Source of the DNA: Rhodospirillaceae bacterium SYSU D60007
GTDB taxonomy: Bacteria; Pseudomonadota; Alphaproteobacteria; Reyranellales; Reyranellaceae
NCBI GenBank assembly: GCA_003574685.1
Contig: QOCQ01000006.1
Location: 1 to 64,000 of the forward strand
Reading direction: 5' to 3'
DNA: 64,000 bases
Under the pieces are notes generated by a model that made no database searches, was not told the DNA's origin, and worked only from the letters and a program-made list of their open reading frames with translations. The first letter of the stretch is position 1. Each line of letters opens with the position of its first letter. A program made the translations under genes and the position numbers. This document shows, one piece after another, positions 16,615 to 26,225 of the stretch.

Positions 16615-17784
16615 ATGCTGCGTTTTGCCTTCCATACGCCGCTCAAGCCGCTCGACCATCCCACGCCGTCCGGCGACCGGGCGATGGGACGGGCGCTGGC
16701 CGCGCTGCTGCAACGCCTCGGGCACGATGTCCTGCTGCTGGACCATCATGACGCTGCCGCGCCATCGCGCCCCATGAGCCCGGAGTTCCTGCCGGCGCTG
16801 TGCGAGGCCGCGCAGCACCGCGCGGAACAGCTGATCGGGCAATGGTCGCGGCTGGCCGCCGATGACCCGGCGCGCCCCACCGCATGGTTCACTTATCACG
16901 TCTGGTACAAGCGGCCCGACTGGCTGGGCCCGGCGGTGAGCCGCGCGCTCGGCATCCCGTATGTGATCGCCGAGGCGTCCTGGGCGCCCAAGCGGGCTGG
17001 CGGTCCGTGGGATATCGGCCATCGTGCAGCGGCGGCGGCCATTGGTGCGGCAGATCTGGTGCTGACGCTGAATCCCGACGATGCGCCGTGCCTCGTGCCG
17101 CTGCTGGCGTCTAGGGACGCAATGACGCTCGTGCCACCCTTTCTCGATGCAGCGCCCTTTGCGGCGGCTTATGCGGTGCGGGAGTATTACCGCAAGATAT
17201 TGTGCGCGCAGTTTGGCTGGCCACCGGACGCGCCGGTGCTGTTGGCCGTCGCCATGATGCGACCACCGGACAAGATCGCCTCGTACCGCCTGCTGGCCGA
17301 GGCCATGGCGATGCTGACAGCGCGTTCGTGGCGGCTTCTGCTGGTGGGCGATGGCGAGGGGCGCGGCGAGGTTGAACGCCTGTTCGCGCCGCTGGGCGAG
17401 CGTGTCGCATTCGCGGGCGCGCAGAGCGCCGAGGCATTGCCGCCGCTCTATGCCGGCGCCGACCTGCTGGTCTGGCCGGCGGTCAACGAGGCCTATGGCA
17501 TCAGCCTGCTGGAAGCACAGGCGGCAGGCCTGCCGGTGGTCGCCGGGCGCACCCGCGGTGTTCCCTCTGTTGTCGCCGACGGCGAGAGCGGGTCGTTGGC
17601 GCCGCTGGGCGATGTGGCGGCGTTCGCGTCCTGCGTGGGGACGCTGCTGGACGATCCGGTGCGGCGTGCCGCGATGGGACGTGCCGCGGTCGCCCGGATC
17701 ACGCGCGACCACGATGTGGCGGCCGCTGCCCGCCACATCGGCGCGGCGCTTGAGGCCATGCAGGCGCGGCGAAAGGCGTCATGA
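16615..17784 (+). CDS. GT-B glycosyltransferase, family 4-like
   Basis: A 389-residue GT-B glycosyltransferase. The C-terminal half has the group 1 pattern: LLLVGDGEGRGEVERL near residue 240, LYAGADLLVWPAVNEAYGISLLEAQAAGLPVVAG near 285 with the E-x7-E nucleotide-sugar motif. It is the first gene of a four-gene run in which every following start overlaps the previous stop as ATGA. Donor and acceptor are unknown. ATG 16615 is used; the open frame upstream overlaps the divergent hydrolase gene. Confidence 0.85.
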   Translation: MLRFAFHTPLKPLDHPTPSGDRAMGRALAALLQRLGHDVLLLDHHDAAAPSRPMSPEFLPALCEAAQHRAEQLIGQWSRLAADDPARPTAWFTYHVWYKRPDWLGPAVSRALGIPYVIAEASWAPKRAGGPWDIGHRAAAAAIGAADLVLTLNPDDAPCLVPLLASRDAMTLVPPFLDAAPFAAAYAVREYYRKILCAQFGWPPDAPVLLAVAMMRPPDKIASYRLLAEAMAMLTARSWRLLLVGDGEGRGEVERLFAPLGERVAFAGAQSAEALPPLYAGADLLVWPAVNEAYGISLLEAQAAGLPVVAGRTRGVPSVVADGESGSLAPLGDVAAFASCVGTLLDDPVRRAAMGRAAVARITRDHDVAAAARHIGAALEAMQARRKAS

Positions 17785-18371
17785 CCCTGGTGGCCTTCCT
17801 GCGGCATGGTCCGACGATCTGGAACGCCGAGAAGCGGCTTCAGGGCATGACCGACATTCCCCTGTCCGAAGCCGGCCGCGCGCTGGTCGCCACATGGCGG
17901 TTGCCTGAAAGCGTGGCGGGCTGGCGCTGGCAATCAAGCCCGCTGTCGCGGGCGCTGGAGACGGCGCGCCTGCTGCGGGCCTCGCAGGTCGAGCCGGTCG
18001 AGGCGCTGCGCGAGATGCGCTTCGGGGCATGGGAGGGTTCCCGTCTGGACGAGCTGCGCCTGCGCTTTGGCGCCGAAATGGGCGACAACGAGGCCAGGGG
18101 GCTTGACCTGGTGCCGCCGGACGGCGAAAGCCCGCGCCAGGTGATGGACCGGCTGCGGCCGTGGCTGGCGACACTGGTTGCCGAAGGCCGCCATACGGTG
18201 GCCGTCACCCACAAGGGCGTCATACGGGTGGCGCTGGCCATGGCCACGGGATGGGATATGAAGGAGCGCCAGCCGCTGCGACTACGCTGGCAACACCTCC
18301 ATATATTTCGTGCCAAGGCAGACGGTTCGCTCGCCGTCGAGCGGCTCAACGTACCATTGTCGGCATCATGA
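17781..18371 (+). CDS. histidine phosphatase family protein
   Basis: A 196-residue phosphoglycerate-mutase-like phosphatase. The catalytic R8-H9-G10 lies in FLRHGPTIWN; a second arginine pocket (SPLSRALETARLL), an acidic REMRFGAWEG segment and the second catalytic histidine (VTHKGVIR near residue 143) follow the family plan (CobC/GpmB-like). Start ATG 17781 overlaps the glycosyltransferase stop (ATGA). In this setting it might dephosphorylate a sugar or lipid phosphate intermediate; that is inference from context. Confidence 0.85.
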   Translation: MTLVAFLRHGPTIWNAEKRLQGMTDIPLSEAGRALVATWRLPESVAGWRWQSSPLSRALETARLLRASQVEPVEALREMRFGAWEGSRLDELRLRFGAEMGDNEARGLDLVPPDGESPRQVMDRLRPWLATLVAEGRHTVAVTHKGVIRVALAMATGWDMKERQPLRLRWQHLHIFRAKADGSLAVERLNVPLSAS

Positions 18372-19522
18372 GCGGTCGCATCTTCTTCCATGTCCAGCAT
18401 CTGCTCGGCATCGGCCATCTGCGCCGTGCCGTGACGCTGGCGCGGCATTTCGCGGCCGCCGGCTTCGATACGATGCTGGTCAGCGGCGGCATGCCGGTGC
18501 CCGGCCTCGATCCCGGCGGGGCGCGCATCGTGCAGCTACCGCCGGTGCGATCAACGGACAAGTTCTTCAAGGTGCTGGTTGACGAGCATGGCACCGTCAT
18601 CGACGAGGCGTTCCGCCAGCGCCGCACCGCCCTGCTGCTCGATGCATTGCGGCAACACTGGCCACATCTGGTGATCACGGAGCTGTTTCCCTTCGGCCGC
18701 CGCCAGTTGCGCTTCGAGCTGGTGCCGCTGGTCGAGGCGGCCCGTGCGCTGCCGCAGCGGCCCATGATCGTGTCCTCGGTCCGCGACATTCTGGTGCGCT
18801 CGCCCAAGCCGGAGCGCGTCGACGAGATGATCGATCTGTTCGGGCGCTACTACGATGCCACCATGGTGCATGGCGATCCGGCGTTCATACCATTTGCCCG
18901 CACCTTTCCGCGCTGGCGTGAGATCGAGGACCAGACCTTTCATACGGGTTATGTGATCGACGGGCTGTCCGACCCGGGGACGAGTGCCGCCGGGGTCGGT
19001 GAAGTCCTGGTATCGGCCGGCGGGGGCGCGGTGGGCGGACCGCTGATGCGCACGGCGATGGCGGCCCGCGCGCTCAGCAGTTTGCGCGACCGCCCATGGC
19101 GCTTTCTGTGCGGACATGCCATGCCTGCCCAGGATGTGCGGGCGCTATGCGCGGAGGCACAACAGATCGGCGAAGGCGTTGTGGTTGAACCGGCGCGGCC
19201 CGATTTCACGAGCCTGCTGCGCAACTCAGTGCTCAGCATCTCGCAGGGTGGCTACAACACCATGATCGAAACCCTCTCGGTTGCCGACCGCGCCGTCATC
19301 GTCCCTTATGCCGGCGGCCTGGAAACCGAACAGGACCTGCGCGCCGAGTTGCTGGCCGAGCGCGGCGTGTTCCAGATGGTGACGGAGGCGGATCTCTCCC
19401 CGGTATCGCTGGCTGCGGCTATTGATCGCGCGATGGCGGCGCCCTCGATCCGCGCCTTTCCAAGAGTCGATGCCGGCGGCGTCGCCAAAACCCTGGAGCT
19501 GGTCCGCAACTGGCTGACATGA
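18368..19522 (+). CDS. MurG-like glycosyltransferase
   Basis: A 384-residue GT-B protein related to family 28 transferases. The N-terminal FFHVQHLLGIGHLRRAVTLAR is a glycine/histidine nucleotide-sugar-type loop, and the C-terminal half has SAGGGAVGG and SISQGGYNTMIETL, the latter like the MurG/UDP-sugar binding loop. Start ATG 18368 overlaps the upstream stop and its own stop overlaps the deacetylase start. The open frame upstream to 18161 is a shadow of the phosphatase gene. Confidence 0.75.
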   Translation: MSGRIFFHVQHLLGIGHLRRAVTLARHFAAAGFDTMLVSGGMPVPGLDPGGARIVQLPPVRSTDKFFKVLVDEHGTVIDEAFRQRRTALLLDALRQHWPHLVITELFPFGRRQLRFELVPLVEAARALPQRPMIVSSVRDILVRSPKPERVDEMIDLFGRYYDATMVHGDPAFIPFARTFPRWREIEDQTFHTGYVIDGLSDPGTSAAGVGEVLVSAGGGAVGGPLMRTAMAARALSSLRDRPWRFLCGHAMPAQDVRALCAEAQQIGEGVVVEPARPDFTSLLRNSVLSISQGGYNTMIETLSVADRAVIVPYAGGLETEQDLRAELLAERGVFQMVTEADLSPVSLAAAIDRAMAAPSIRAFPRVDAGGVAKTLELVRNWLT

Positions 19523-20292
19523 GCGCGTGGACGGACCTCGATACGGAGCTGGCGCAGTGGGCTGATGCTGCGCGTGTCGCGACGATCTGGTGGCGCGACG
19601 ACGATGCCGCGGCTGTCACGCCCTCACTGGAACGATTGCTGTTGCTGCGGCGCGCCCATGAGATCGGCTTGGGGCTCGCCGTTATTCCCGCAGCGCTTCA
19701 GCCCGCGTTGCGGCAGCGCCTGCACGAGGAGCCGCAGGACGTCGCGGTGCTGCAGCACGGCTACGCGCACCAGAACCACGCGTCGCCTTCCGAAAAGAAG
19801 ATCGAGCTCGGCCTGCACCGCCCGCTGCCGATCGTGATCGGAGAGCTGGCCACAGGGCTGATGGCGTTGACGCAGGCATTTGGCGTCCGCTTCCTGCCGG
19901 CCATGGTGCCGCCCTGGAACCGCATCGCGCCACGCCTCGTCCCGGTATTGCCGGAGATCGGCCTGCGCGGCTTGTCTGCATTCGGCATGCGGGCACGTGC
20001 TATGCCGGTGCGCGGACTGCACCAGGTTAATACCCACGTCGATCTCATCGACTGGCGTGGCGGTCGTGGGTTCGTGGGCGTCGAGGCGGCGCTGGCGGCC
20101 CTTACCGGCCATCTCGGTGCGCGCCGTCTGTCGGACCCTGCTGCCGCAAACGCGGCGGAGCCGACCGGTATCCTGAGCCACCATGGCGTTCACGATGAAG
20201 AAGCCTGGGCGTTCCTGGACCGTCTATGGAATCGATTGCGCACTCATCCGGCGGTCCGCATAGTGCGGCCAAAGGAGATTTTCGGAACCTGA
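19519..20292 (+). CDS. polysaccharide deacetylase-like protein
   Basis: A 257-residue protein with NodB-homology features: WWRDDDA near residue 25 (acidic metal-binding motif), HGYAHQNH near 79 (H-x4-H metal pair), PPWNR near 131 and a late HHGVHDEEAW near 215. It lacks a signal peptide, so it likely acts in the cytoplasm or on a membrane-linked precursor. It closes the four-gene glycan run; a hypothetical gene follows after 68 bases. The deacetylated substrate is unknown. Confidence 0.75.
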   Translation: MSAWTDLDTELAQWADAARVATIWWRDDDAAAVTPSLERLLLLRRAHEIGLGLAVIPAALQPALRQRLHEEPQDVAVLQHGYAHQNHASPSEKKIELGLHRPLPIVIGELATGLMALTQAFGVRFLPAMVPPWNRIAPRLVPVLPEIGLRGLSAFGMRARAMPVRGLHQVNTHVDLIDWRGGRGFVGVEAALAALTGHLGARRLSDPAAANAAEPTGILSHHGVHDEEAWAFLDRLWNRLRTHPAVRIVRPKEIFGT

Positions 20293-20360
20293 CGATGAGA
20301 CTGCCCTTCACACGCGTGACGTACCGTCCGGCGGCGGTCTGATTTGGTGGCAGTCGGCCC

Positions 20361-20861
20361 ATGAACGTGACATTGCGCTACGCACGTCCTGCCCTCTATG
20401 CCGACTATGCACGCGCCGGGGCAGGGGTGGCCGTCTGTGTCCTGCCGCTGTTGTTCGTCACCACCAACGCTGTCACAGTGGCGCTGGCTGCTCTGGGAAT
20501 CCTGTTCCTGCTGTTTGGCGTCCGGACCGCGGCCCGGCATGCAACGGAGATTGTGGCCGACGATGCCGGCATTGTGGCCCGCGGCCCGTTCGGTGGCAGG
20601 ATTGCCTGGGACGAACTCTCCCGGCTGAAACTGGCATACTATGCGACGCGGCGGGACCGCAAAGGGGGGTGGATGCACATGACGCTGTCGGGTGGGGGCC
20701 GGACGTTGCGGCTCGATTCATCTCTCGACGGCTTCAATGACATCGCCCGCGTGGCTGCACGCGCCGGTATCGCGCGGAATATCGACGTGAGCGACGCCAC
20801 GCGCGCCAACTTCGCCGCTCTCGACATTGCCTATCCGGCGGCAGAGAGGGCAGCGGCATGA
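20361..20861 (+). CDS. two-TM membrane protein with PH-like C-terminus
   Basis: A 166-residue protein with two adjacent hydrophobic segments (about residues 20-58) and a soluble C-terminal region of alternating strands (ATEIVADDAGIVARGPFGGRIAWDELSRLKL) that resembles bacterial PH-like domains of the YcxB/YdbT type. Its stop overlaps the ATG of the ABC ATPase gene (ATGA), so it may be an accessory subunit of the transporter operon. No firm family assignment. Confidence 0.55.
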   Translation: MNVTLRYARPALYADYARAGAGVAVCVLPLLFVTTNAVTVALAALGILFLLFGVRTAARHATEIVADDAGIVARGPFGGRIAWDELSRLKLAYYATRRDRKGGWMHMTLSGGGRTLRLDSSLDGFNDIARVAARAGIARNIDVSDATRANFAALDIAYPAAERAAA

Positions 20862-22873
20862 GCCCTTTGCTGCAAGTCAACGACCTGCGTGTCAGCTTCC
20901 GGGTTCATGACGGCATTCTCAAGGCGGTCGACGGGGTGACGTTCTCGATCAATCCCGGGGCCACGGTCGCACTGGTCGGAGAGTCGGGCTCCGGCAAATC
21001 GGTATGCAGCCAGGCGATCATGGGGCTGCTGCCCAAGGCCGCCACGATCGCCGGTGGCGAGATCCTTTTCCAGGAGCCGCACCTCGAAGGCGCGCCGCCG
21101 ATTGACATTGCGAAGCTCGACCGCAACGGGCCGGAGATGCGCCGCATTCGCGGCGGACGCATTTCGATCATCTTCCAGGAACCGATGACGTCGCTGTCGG
21201 CCCTGCACACAGTCGGCGACCAGATCGGCGAGGCAGTGCAGCTTCACGGCGGACGGCTGTCAGAGATTCACTCGATCGGCGACCAGATGGGCGATGCCGC
21301 CGAACGGTTGCTGACGCCCGGCGGCAAGAAGCTCAGCCGCAAGCAGGCCGAGGAAATCACCGAAGACATGCTGCGCATGGTCGGCTTTCCCGACCCGAAG
21401 CGCGCGCTGCGTACCTTTCCTTTCGAGCTGTCGGGCGGCTTGCGCCAGCGTGCCATGATCGCCATGGCGCTGGTCTGCCGGCCGGCGCTACTGATTGCCG
21501 ACGAACCGACGACCGCGCTGGACGTCACGATCCAGGCGCAGATCCTCAAACTGATGAAGGACCTGCAGGCCGAGCTCGGCATGGCGATGCTGATGATCAC
21601 CCATGATCTGGGCGTGGTCGCGAACGTCGCCGAGGAGGTCGTGGTGATGTATCGCGGCCGTGTTGTCGAGAGCGGCAGCATCGACGACATCTTCCGGCAC
21701 GCCGAGCACCCCTATCTCAAAGCCCTGCTGCATGCCGTGCCGCGCTTCGACATGGCCGAGGACGAGCGTCTTGTGCCGATCCGCGAGATCAAGCCGGCGA
21801 CCGGCCATCTTCTGGCAGAGAAGAAGCCTGCCGAACCGGCCTCCGGCTATGACCCCGCCGCGCCGGTGCTCACCGTGCGTCATCTGCACAAGACGTACAC
21901 GATCAAGAAGGCTGACACCGTGTTCGAGGCGCTGTGGGGCGGCGGACGCACCCGCAGCGTCCACGCTGTCAATGACGTGAGCTTCGATGTGCGCCGCGGC
22001 GAATGCCTGGGCCTGGTCGGCGAGAGCGGCTGCGGCAAGACAACCCTCAGCAAGATTCTCATGCGGGCCATAGCCGCCGATCAGACCACATCAGGCGCGG
22101 GCGGTGGCGTGATCTACGACGATTGGGGGCGCAAGATCGACGTGCTGGGCTTGAGGGGACAGGAGCTGGTCGAGTTCCGCCGCAAGCTGCAGTTCATCTT
22201 CCAGGACCCCTACAGCTCGCTGAACCCGCGCATGACCGTGTTCGACATCATCAGCGAGCCGCTGATCATTCACGAGGTGGGCAACGCGGCGCATCGCCGC
22301 GAGATGGTTGGCGAGCTGATGGAGTTGGTCGGTCTGGATCGCCGGCATCTCAACCGCTATCCGCACTCGTTTTCCGGCGGCCAGCGTCAGCGCCTGGGCA
22401 TTGCACGCGCGCTGGCGCTGCGTCCCGACATGGTGATCTGCGACGAGCCGGTATCTGCGCTCGACGTGTCGATCCAGGCACAGATCCTGAACCTGCTGAA
22501 GGACCTGCAGGAGAGGCTGGGCCTGACCTATCTCTTCATCTCGCACAATCTGGCGGTGGTGGACTACATCGCCGACCGCATCGCGGTGATGTGCGCCGGC
22601 CGTCTGGTGGAGCTGGCGCCGGGCAAGGAGCTGTTCCGCAACCCGGTGCATCCCTATACGCGCGCGCTCGTGTCGGCCGTGCCCGAGCCGGATCCGTCGC
22701 GCAAGCTCGACCTGACGGCGCTGATGGAAGGCAAGGCGTCGATCCCGGCCGAATGGCCCGCGCCTTTCCGGGATAGCGGTCGCGAACCGCTCGAATGGAT
22801 CGACCTTGGCGAAGGTCATTTCGTGCGCGCGACGGGCGAGCTGCTCGGCAGGCGAGCGGAGAAAGCCGCATGA
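20858..22873 (+). CDS. fused double-ATPase of an oligopeptide-type ABC transporter
   Basis: A 671-residue protein with two nucleotide-binding domains, the DppD-DppF/YejF arrangement. NBD1: Walker A GESGSGKS at 41-48, signature LSGGLRQR (L in place of the usual Q), Walker [16 protein letters not shown]2: Walker A GESGCGKT near 388, FSGGQRQR, Walker [13 protein letters not shown]. Each domain ends with the oligopeptide-transporter C-terminal extension ([16 protein letters not shown]). It energises the binding protein and permeases encoded next. Start overlaps the preceding stop, its own stop overlaps the binding-protein start. Confidence 0.92.
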   Translation: MSPLLQVNDLRVSFRVHDGILKAVDGVTFSINPGATVALVGESGSGKSVCSQAIMGLLPKAATIAGGEILFQEPHLEGAPPIDIAKLDRNGPEMRRIRGGRISIIFQEPMTSLSALHTVGDQIGEAVQLHGGRLSEIHSIGDQMGDAAERLLTPGGKKLSRKQAEEITEDMLRMVGFPDPKRALRTFPFELSGGLRQRAMIAMALVCRPALLIADEPTTALDVTIQAQILKLMKDLQAELGMAMLMITHDLGVVANVAEEVVVMYRGRVVESGSIDDIFRHAEHPYLKALLHAVPRFDMAEDERLVPIREIKPATGHLLAEKKPAEPASGYDPAAPVLTVRHLHKTYTIKKADTVFEALWGGGRTRSVHAVNDVSFDVRRGECLGLVGESGCGKTTLSKILMRAIAADQTTSGAGGGVIYDDWGRKIDVLGLRGQELVEFRRKLQFIFQDPYSSLNPRMTVFDIISEPLIIHEVGNAAHRREMVGELMELVGLDRRHLNRYPHSFSGGQRQRLGIARALALRPDMVICDEPVSALDVSIQAQILNLLKDLQERLGLTYLFISHNLAVVDYIADRIAVMCAGRLVELAPGKELFRNPVHPYTRALVSAVPEPDPSRKLDLTALMEGKASIPAEWPAPFRDSGREPLEWIDLGEGHFVRATGELLGRRAEKAA

Positions 22874-25047
22874 CGGGCGGCGGCATGCAGGGCATTCACG
22901 TTTTCACATGGAGCGCGGGCGTCCCGCCCGCATCGCCCGCAGCGCAAGCAAAGGGCGAAAACCCCTCGGCGCTTGCGCGCCGATGCGGGCGAGACGCCCG
23001 CGCTCCCAGTGAGTCATCAACGAATCGCGGGACCCTGTCGCATATCAGGCGGTGGGGTGCAGCGCTGGCATCTCTTGCCGTTTGCCTCGCGATGCTGCCG
23101 CCGGTTGCGGTCGGTGCCGGCGATGCCTGTCCGCCGGTCAGGGAGATGACGCATGGCAACGGCCGTACGCTGACGCTGAAGGAAGTCCCATTCCTCGCCG
23201 AGCAGGTGAAGACGGGAAGGCTGCCGCCCGTTGCAGAACGTGCACCGCGCGAGCCGCTGGTGATCGAGCGTTTTGCCGGACAGGACGGCCCCGGCCGGTC
23301 CGGCGGCGAAATGATCATGCTGATGGCCATCCCGCGCGAGGTGCGCATGATGGTCGTATACGGCTACGCGCGGCTGGTGGGTTTCGACGATCGCCGGCAG
23401 CTCGTGCCTGACCTGCTGCAGGATATCGAGGTCGAGGAGGGCCGCATCTTCACGCTGAAGCTGCGCGCCGGCCACAAATGGTCGGATGGCAAGCCGTTCA
23501 CGACCGAGGATTTCCGCTACTTCTGGGAAGATGTCGCCAACAATCCGGAGCTCTCGCCCAGCGGCCCGCCGCTGGAGATGCTTGTGGACGGCAAGCCGCC
23601 GAAGGTCGAGATCATTGACGAAACCACGATCCGGTATAGCTGGGATCTGCCCAATCCCTACTTCCTGCCGGCCCAGGCGCGGCCGTCGCCGCTGTTCATC
23701 TACCGGCCGGCGCACTACCTGAAGCAGTTCCACAAGAAATATGCCGACCCGGCCGCGCTCGCGAAGCTGGTCGATCGCTATCGTCAGCGGACATGGGCAT
23801 CCCTGCACAACCGCATGGACGACATGTATCGCAACGAGAATCCCGACCTGCCGTCGCTGCATCCCTGGATTCTGGAATCGCGGCCGCCGTACCAGCAGCG
23901 TATCGCTTTCGTGCGCAATCCCTACTTCCACCGCGTCGATGCCAACGGTGTGCAGCTCCCCTACATCGACCGCGTCTATATGAACCTCGTATCGCCCAGC
24001 CTGATTCCCCTGAAGGCGGGTTCCGGCGAAAGCGACTTGCAGGCGCGCTACCTGCGTTTCGACAACTATACGTTCCTGCGCCAGGGCGCGAAGCAGTTCG
24101 GCTTCGATGTGCGTCTGTGGGAGACCGGGCTGGGCGCGCATCTGGCGCTCTATCCCAACCTCAACTACGAGGAGCCGGTCTGGCAGGCCGTGCTGCGCGA
24201 GCCCAATGTCAGGCGCGCGCTGTCGATGGCCATCGACCGCGACGAGATCAACGAGATTCTCTACATCGGGCTGGCTTCGCCCTCGAACAACACGGTACGG
24301 CCGGCCTCGCCGCTCTTCCGCGAGGAATATCGCCACAAATACGCGACCTTCAATCCCAAGGAAGCCAATCGCGTGCTCGACAAGGTGCAGATCACCATGC
24401 CTGACGGCACGCAGGGCAATCTGCGCAAGCGCAACAGCCGCGGCGTACGTCTGCTGCCGGACGGCCGGCCGATGGTGATCGTGCTGGAGACGGCCGGCGA
24501 GAGCACCGAGGAGACGGATGTCCTGCGGCTGGTCTCTGATAGCTGGAAGCGCATCGGCGTCGAGCTGGTCACGCGTCCGCAGACCCGCGAGATCCTGCGT
24601 GGCCGCATCTATAGCGGCGAGGCCATGATGACCATCTGGGGCGGGCTGGAGAACGGCGTCCCCGACGCCCGCTCCAATCCCGCCGAGCTCGCGTGCCTGT
24701 CGCAGTCAGTGCTCTGGTGCCCCAAGTTCGGCCAGTACCGCGAAACCGGCGGCAAGTCTGGCGAGCCGATCCCGGAGAGCCTGGCCGTGGTGCGTGAGCT
24801 GTCGGAACTGGCCAAGCGCTGGGGCCGTACGGCGGATTGCCGGGAACAGGAACGCATCTGGCACCGCATGCTGCAGATCCATGCCGATTTTCAGTACACC
24901 ATCGGCCTTGTCGCGGGCGTCAAGCAGCCGGTCGTGGTGTCGGCGAGGCTGAAGAACGTGCCGGAGAAGGGCGTCTATAGCTGGGAACCCTACGCCTTCT
25001 TCGGCGCCTACCGCCCCGACACCTTCTGGATGGAGGGCAAGCGGTGA
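22870..25047 (+). CDS. ABC transporter substrate-binding protein, family 5
   Basis: A 725-residue oligopeptide/nickel-type binding protein (SBP family 5), long for the family. ATG 22870 overlaps the ATPase stop (ATGA). Only about 14 residues later a ~100 bp family B repeat (22910-23009) is present in frame, coding for about 33 residues; the hydrophobic signal peptide (ASLAVCLAMLPPVAVGAG) therefore sits near residues 65-85 instead of the N-terminus. Beyond it the mature protein is intact: KLRAGHKWSDGKPFTTEDF, NPDLPSLHPW and RRALSMAIDRDEINE are typical of the family. No canonical start exists between the repeat and the signal peptide. Whether it is exported is doubtful. Confidence 0.88.
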   Translation: MTGGGMQGIHVFTWSAGVPPASPAAQAKGENPSALARRCGRDARAPSESSTNRGTLSHIRRWGAALASLAVCLAMLPPVAVGAGDACPPVREMTHGNGRTLTLKEVPFLAEQVKTGRLPPVAERAPREPLVIERFAGQDGPGRSGGEMIMLMAIPREVRMMVVYGYARLVGFDDRRQLVPDLLQDIEVEEGRIFTLKLRAGHKWSDGKPFTTEDFRYFWEDVANNPELSPSGPPLEMLVDGKPPKVEIIDETTIRYSWDLPNPYFLPAQARPSPLFIYRPAHYLKQFHKKYADPAALAKLVDRYRQRTWASLHNRMDDMYRNENPDLPSLHPWILESRPPYQQRIAFVRNPYFHRVDANGVQLPYIDRVYMNLVSPSLIPLKAGSGESDLQARYLRFDNYTFLRQGAKQFGFDVRLWETGLGAHLALYPNLNYEEPVWQAVLREPNVRRALSMAIDRDEINEILYIGLASPSNNTVRPASPLFREEYRHKYATFNPKEANRVLDKVQITMPDGTQGNLRKRNSRGVRLLPDGRPMVIVLETAGESTEETDVLRLVSDSWKRIGVELVTRPQTREILRGRIYSGEAMMTIWGGLENGVPDARSNPAELACLSQSVLWCPKFGQYRETGGKSGEPIPESLAVVRELSELAKRWGRTADCREQERIWHRMLQIHADFQYTIGLVAGVKQPVVVSARLKNVPEKGVYSWEPYAFFGAYRPDTFWMEGKR
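22910..23009. repeat. family B palindromic repeat, copy 1 (inside a reading frame)
   Basis: An imperfect inverted repeat of about 100 bases beginning GGAGCGCGGGCGTCCCGCC and ending with the complementary GACGCCCGCGCTCCCA. Copies lie at 25055 and 55314. This copy is between the start codon and the signal peptide of the binding-protein gene and keeps the frame. Confidence 0.9.
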
Positions 25048-25054
25048 GGGCCCG

Positions 25055-25153
25055 CTGGGAGCGCGGGCATCCCGCCCGCATCGCCGGCAGCGCAAGCGGA
25101 GGGCGAAATCTCCTCGGCGCTCGCGCGCCGATGCGGGCGGGACGCCCGCGCTT
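25055..25153. repeat. family B palindromic repeat, copy 2
   Basis: About 100 bases between the binding-protein stop and the permease start, closely similar to copy 1 (ends TGGGAGCGCGGGCATCCCGC and GGGACGCCCGCGCTTC). Copies 1 and 2 flank the binding-protein gene in direct orientation, so recombination between them could delete it. Confidence 0.9.
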
Positions 25154-25201
25154 CGAGTGGAAGGATCTCGGTGCGGCTGTCGCGGCGAGGGGGGCACGGT
25201 A

Positions 25202-26200
25202 GTGCTGCGCTACGTCGCCAAGCGTTTGCTGATCATGGTGCCGACGCTGGTGATCATCAGCCTGCTGGTATTCTTCATCATCACCCTGCCGCCCGGGAAC
25301 TGCGTCACGGCGCAGATCGACGAGATCCTCTCCAGTGGTGGCCCGAACGCCATCGAGAAGGTCCGGCAGCTCGAGCAGCTCTATGACCTCGACAAATCCT
25401 GGTGGGAGCGCTACGCGATCTGGGCCAGTGGCGCGCTGACCTGGGATTTCGGCCTGTCGTGCCAGGACAACCAGCCGGTGTCGCAGCTCATCGGCGAACG
25501 CATCGCGCTGACAATGGTGATGGAGATCTCCACCATCATCTTCATCTGGGTGGTTTCGTTCATCATTGGAGTCTACGCCGCCACGCACCAGTACCGGCCG
25601 GGCGACTATATCGCCTCCTTCATCGGCTTCGTTGGCCTTGCGACTCCCAACTTCCTGCTGGCGCTGGTCCTGCTCTATGTCGGAAAACGGTATTTCGGCG
25701 TGTCGGTGGGCGGGCTGATGGATCCGCAATATATCGACCAGCCGTGGAGCTGGGAAAAAATCCACTCCATCCTTCAGCACCTGATCATTCCGGTGGTCGT
25801 GATCGGTACCGCCGGTACCGCCGGCATGATCCGCCGCCTTCGCGCGAATCTGCTGGACGAGCTGCAGAAGCAATACGTCACCACCGGGCGCGCCAAGGGC
25901 CTGCCGCCGCTGAAGCTGCTGGTGAAATACCCGCTGCGCCATGCGCTCAATCCGTTTGTCGCCGACATCGGCCACATCCTGCCCGAGGTGATCTCCGGCT
26001 CGGTCATCGTCTCCGTCGTGTTGTCGCTGCCGACGACGGGGCCGATGCTGCTGAGCGCGCTGAAGACCCAGGACACCAACCTCGCCGCGACCTTCCTGCT
26101 GTTCGTGGCGGTGCTGACGGTGATCGGCACCCTGATTTCCGACCTCCTGCTGGCCGCGCTCGATCCGCGCATCCGCCTGCAAGGTGGCACGGAGAAGTGA
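25202..26200 (+). CDS. ABC transporter permease, DppB/OppB type
   Basis: A 332-residue inner-membrane permease. The first helix (LLIMVPTLVIISLLVFFII) lies at the N-terminus, followed by a periplasmic loop and five further helices. The conserved cytoplasmic EAA-type loop is seen as ...YVTTGRAKGLPPLKLLVKYPLRHALNP near residue 235, and it ends ISDLLLAALDPRIR. GTG 25202 fits the family N-terminus; an upstream ATG at 25157 lies in the repeat border. Confidence 0.92.
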   Translation: MLRYVAKRLLIMVPTLVIISLLVFFIITLPPGNCVTAQIDEILSSGGPNAIEKVRQLEQLYDLDKSWWERYAIWASGALTWDFGLSCQDNQPVSQLIGERIALTMVMEISTIIFIWVVSFIIGVYAATHQYRPGDYIASFIGFVGLATPNFLLALVLLYVGKRYFGVSVGGLMDPQYIDQPWSWEKIHSILQHLIIPVVVIGTAGTAGMIRRLRANLLDELQKQYVTTGRAKGLPPLKLLVKYPLRHALNPFVADIGHILPEVISGSVIVSVVLSLPTTGPMLLSALKTQDTNLAATFLLFVAVLTVIGTLISDLLLAALDPRIRLQGGTEK

Positions 26201-26225
26201 CGGCCATGTACGTCGCGAGGGTTCC

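Noticed and set aside
23017-24336. Long minus-strand open frame over the family 5 binding protein
   Set aside because: Shadow frame; composition rich in Arg/Gln/His and no domain.
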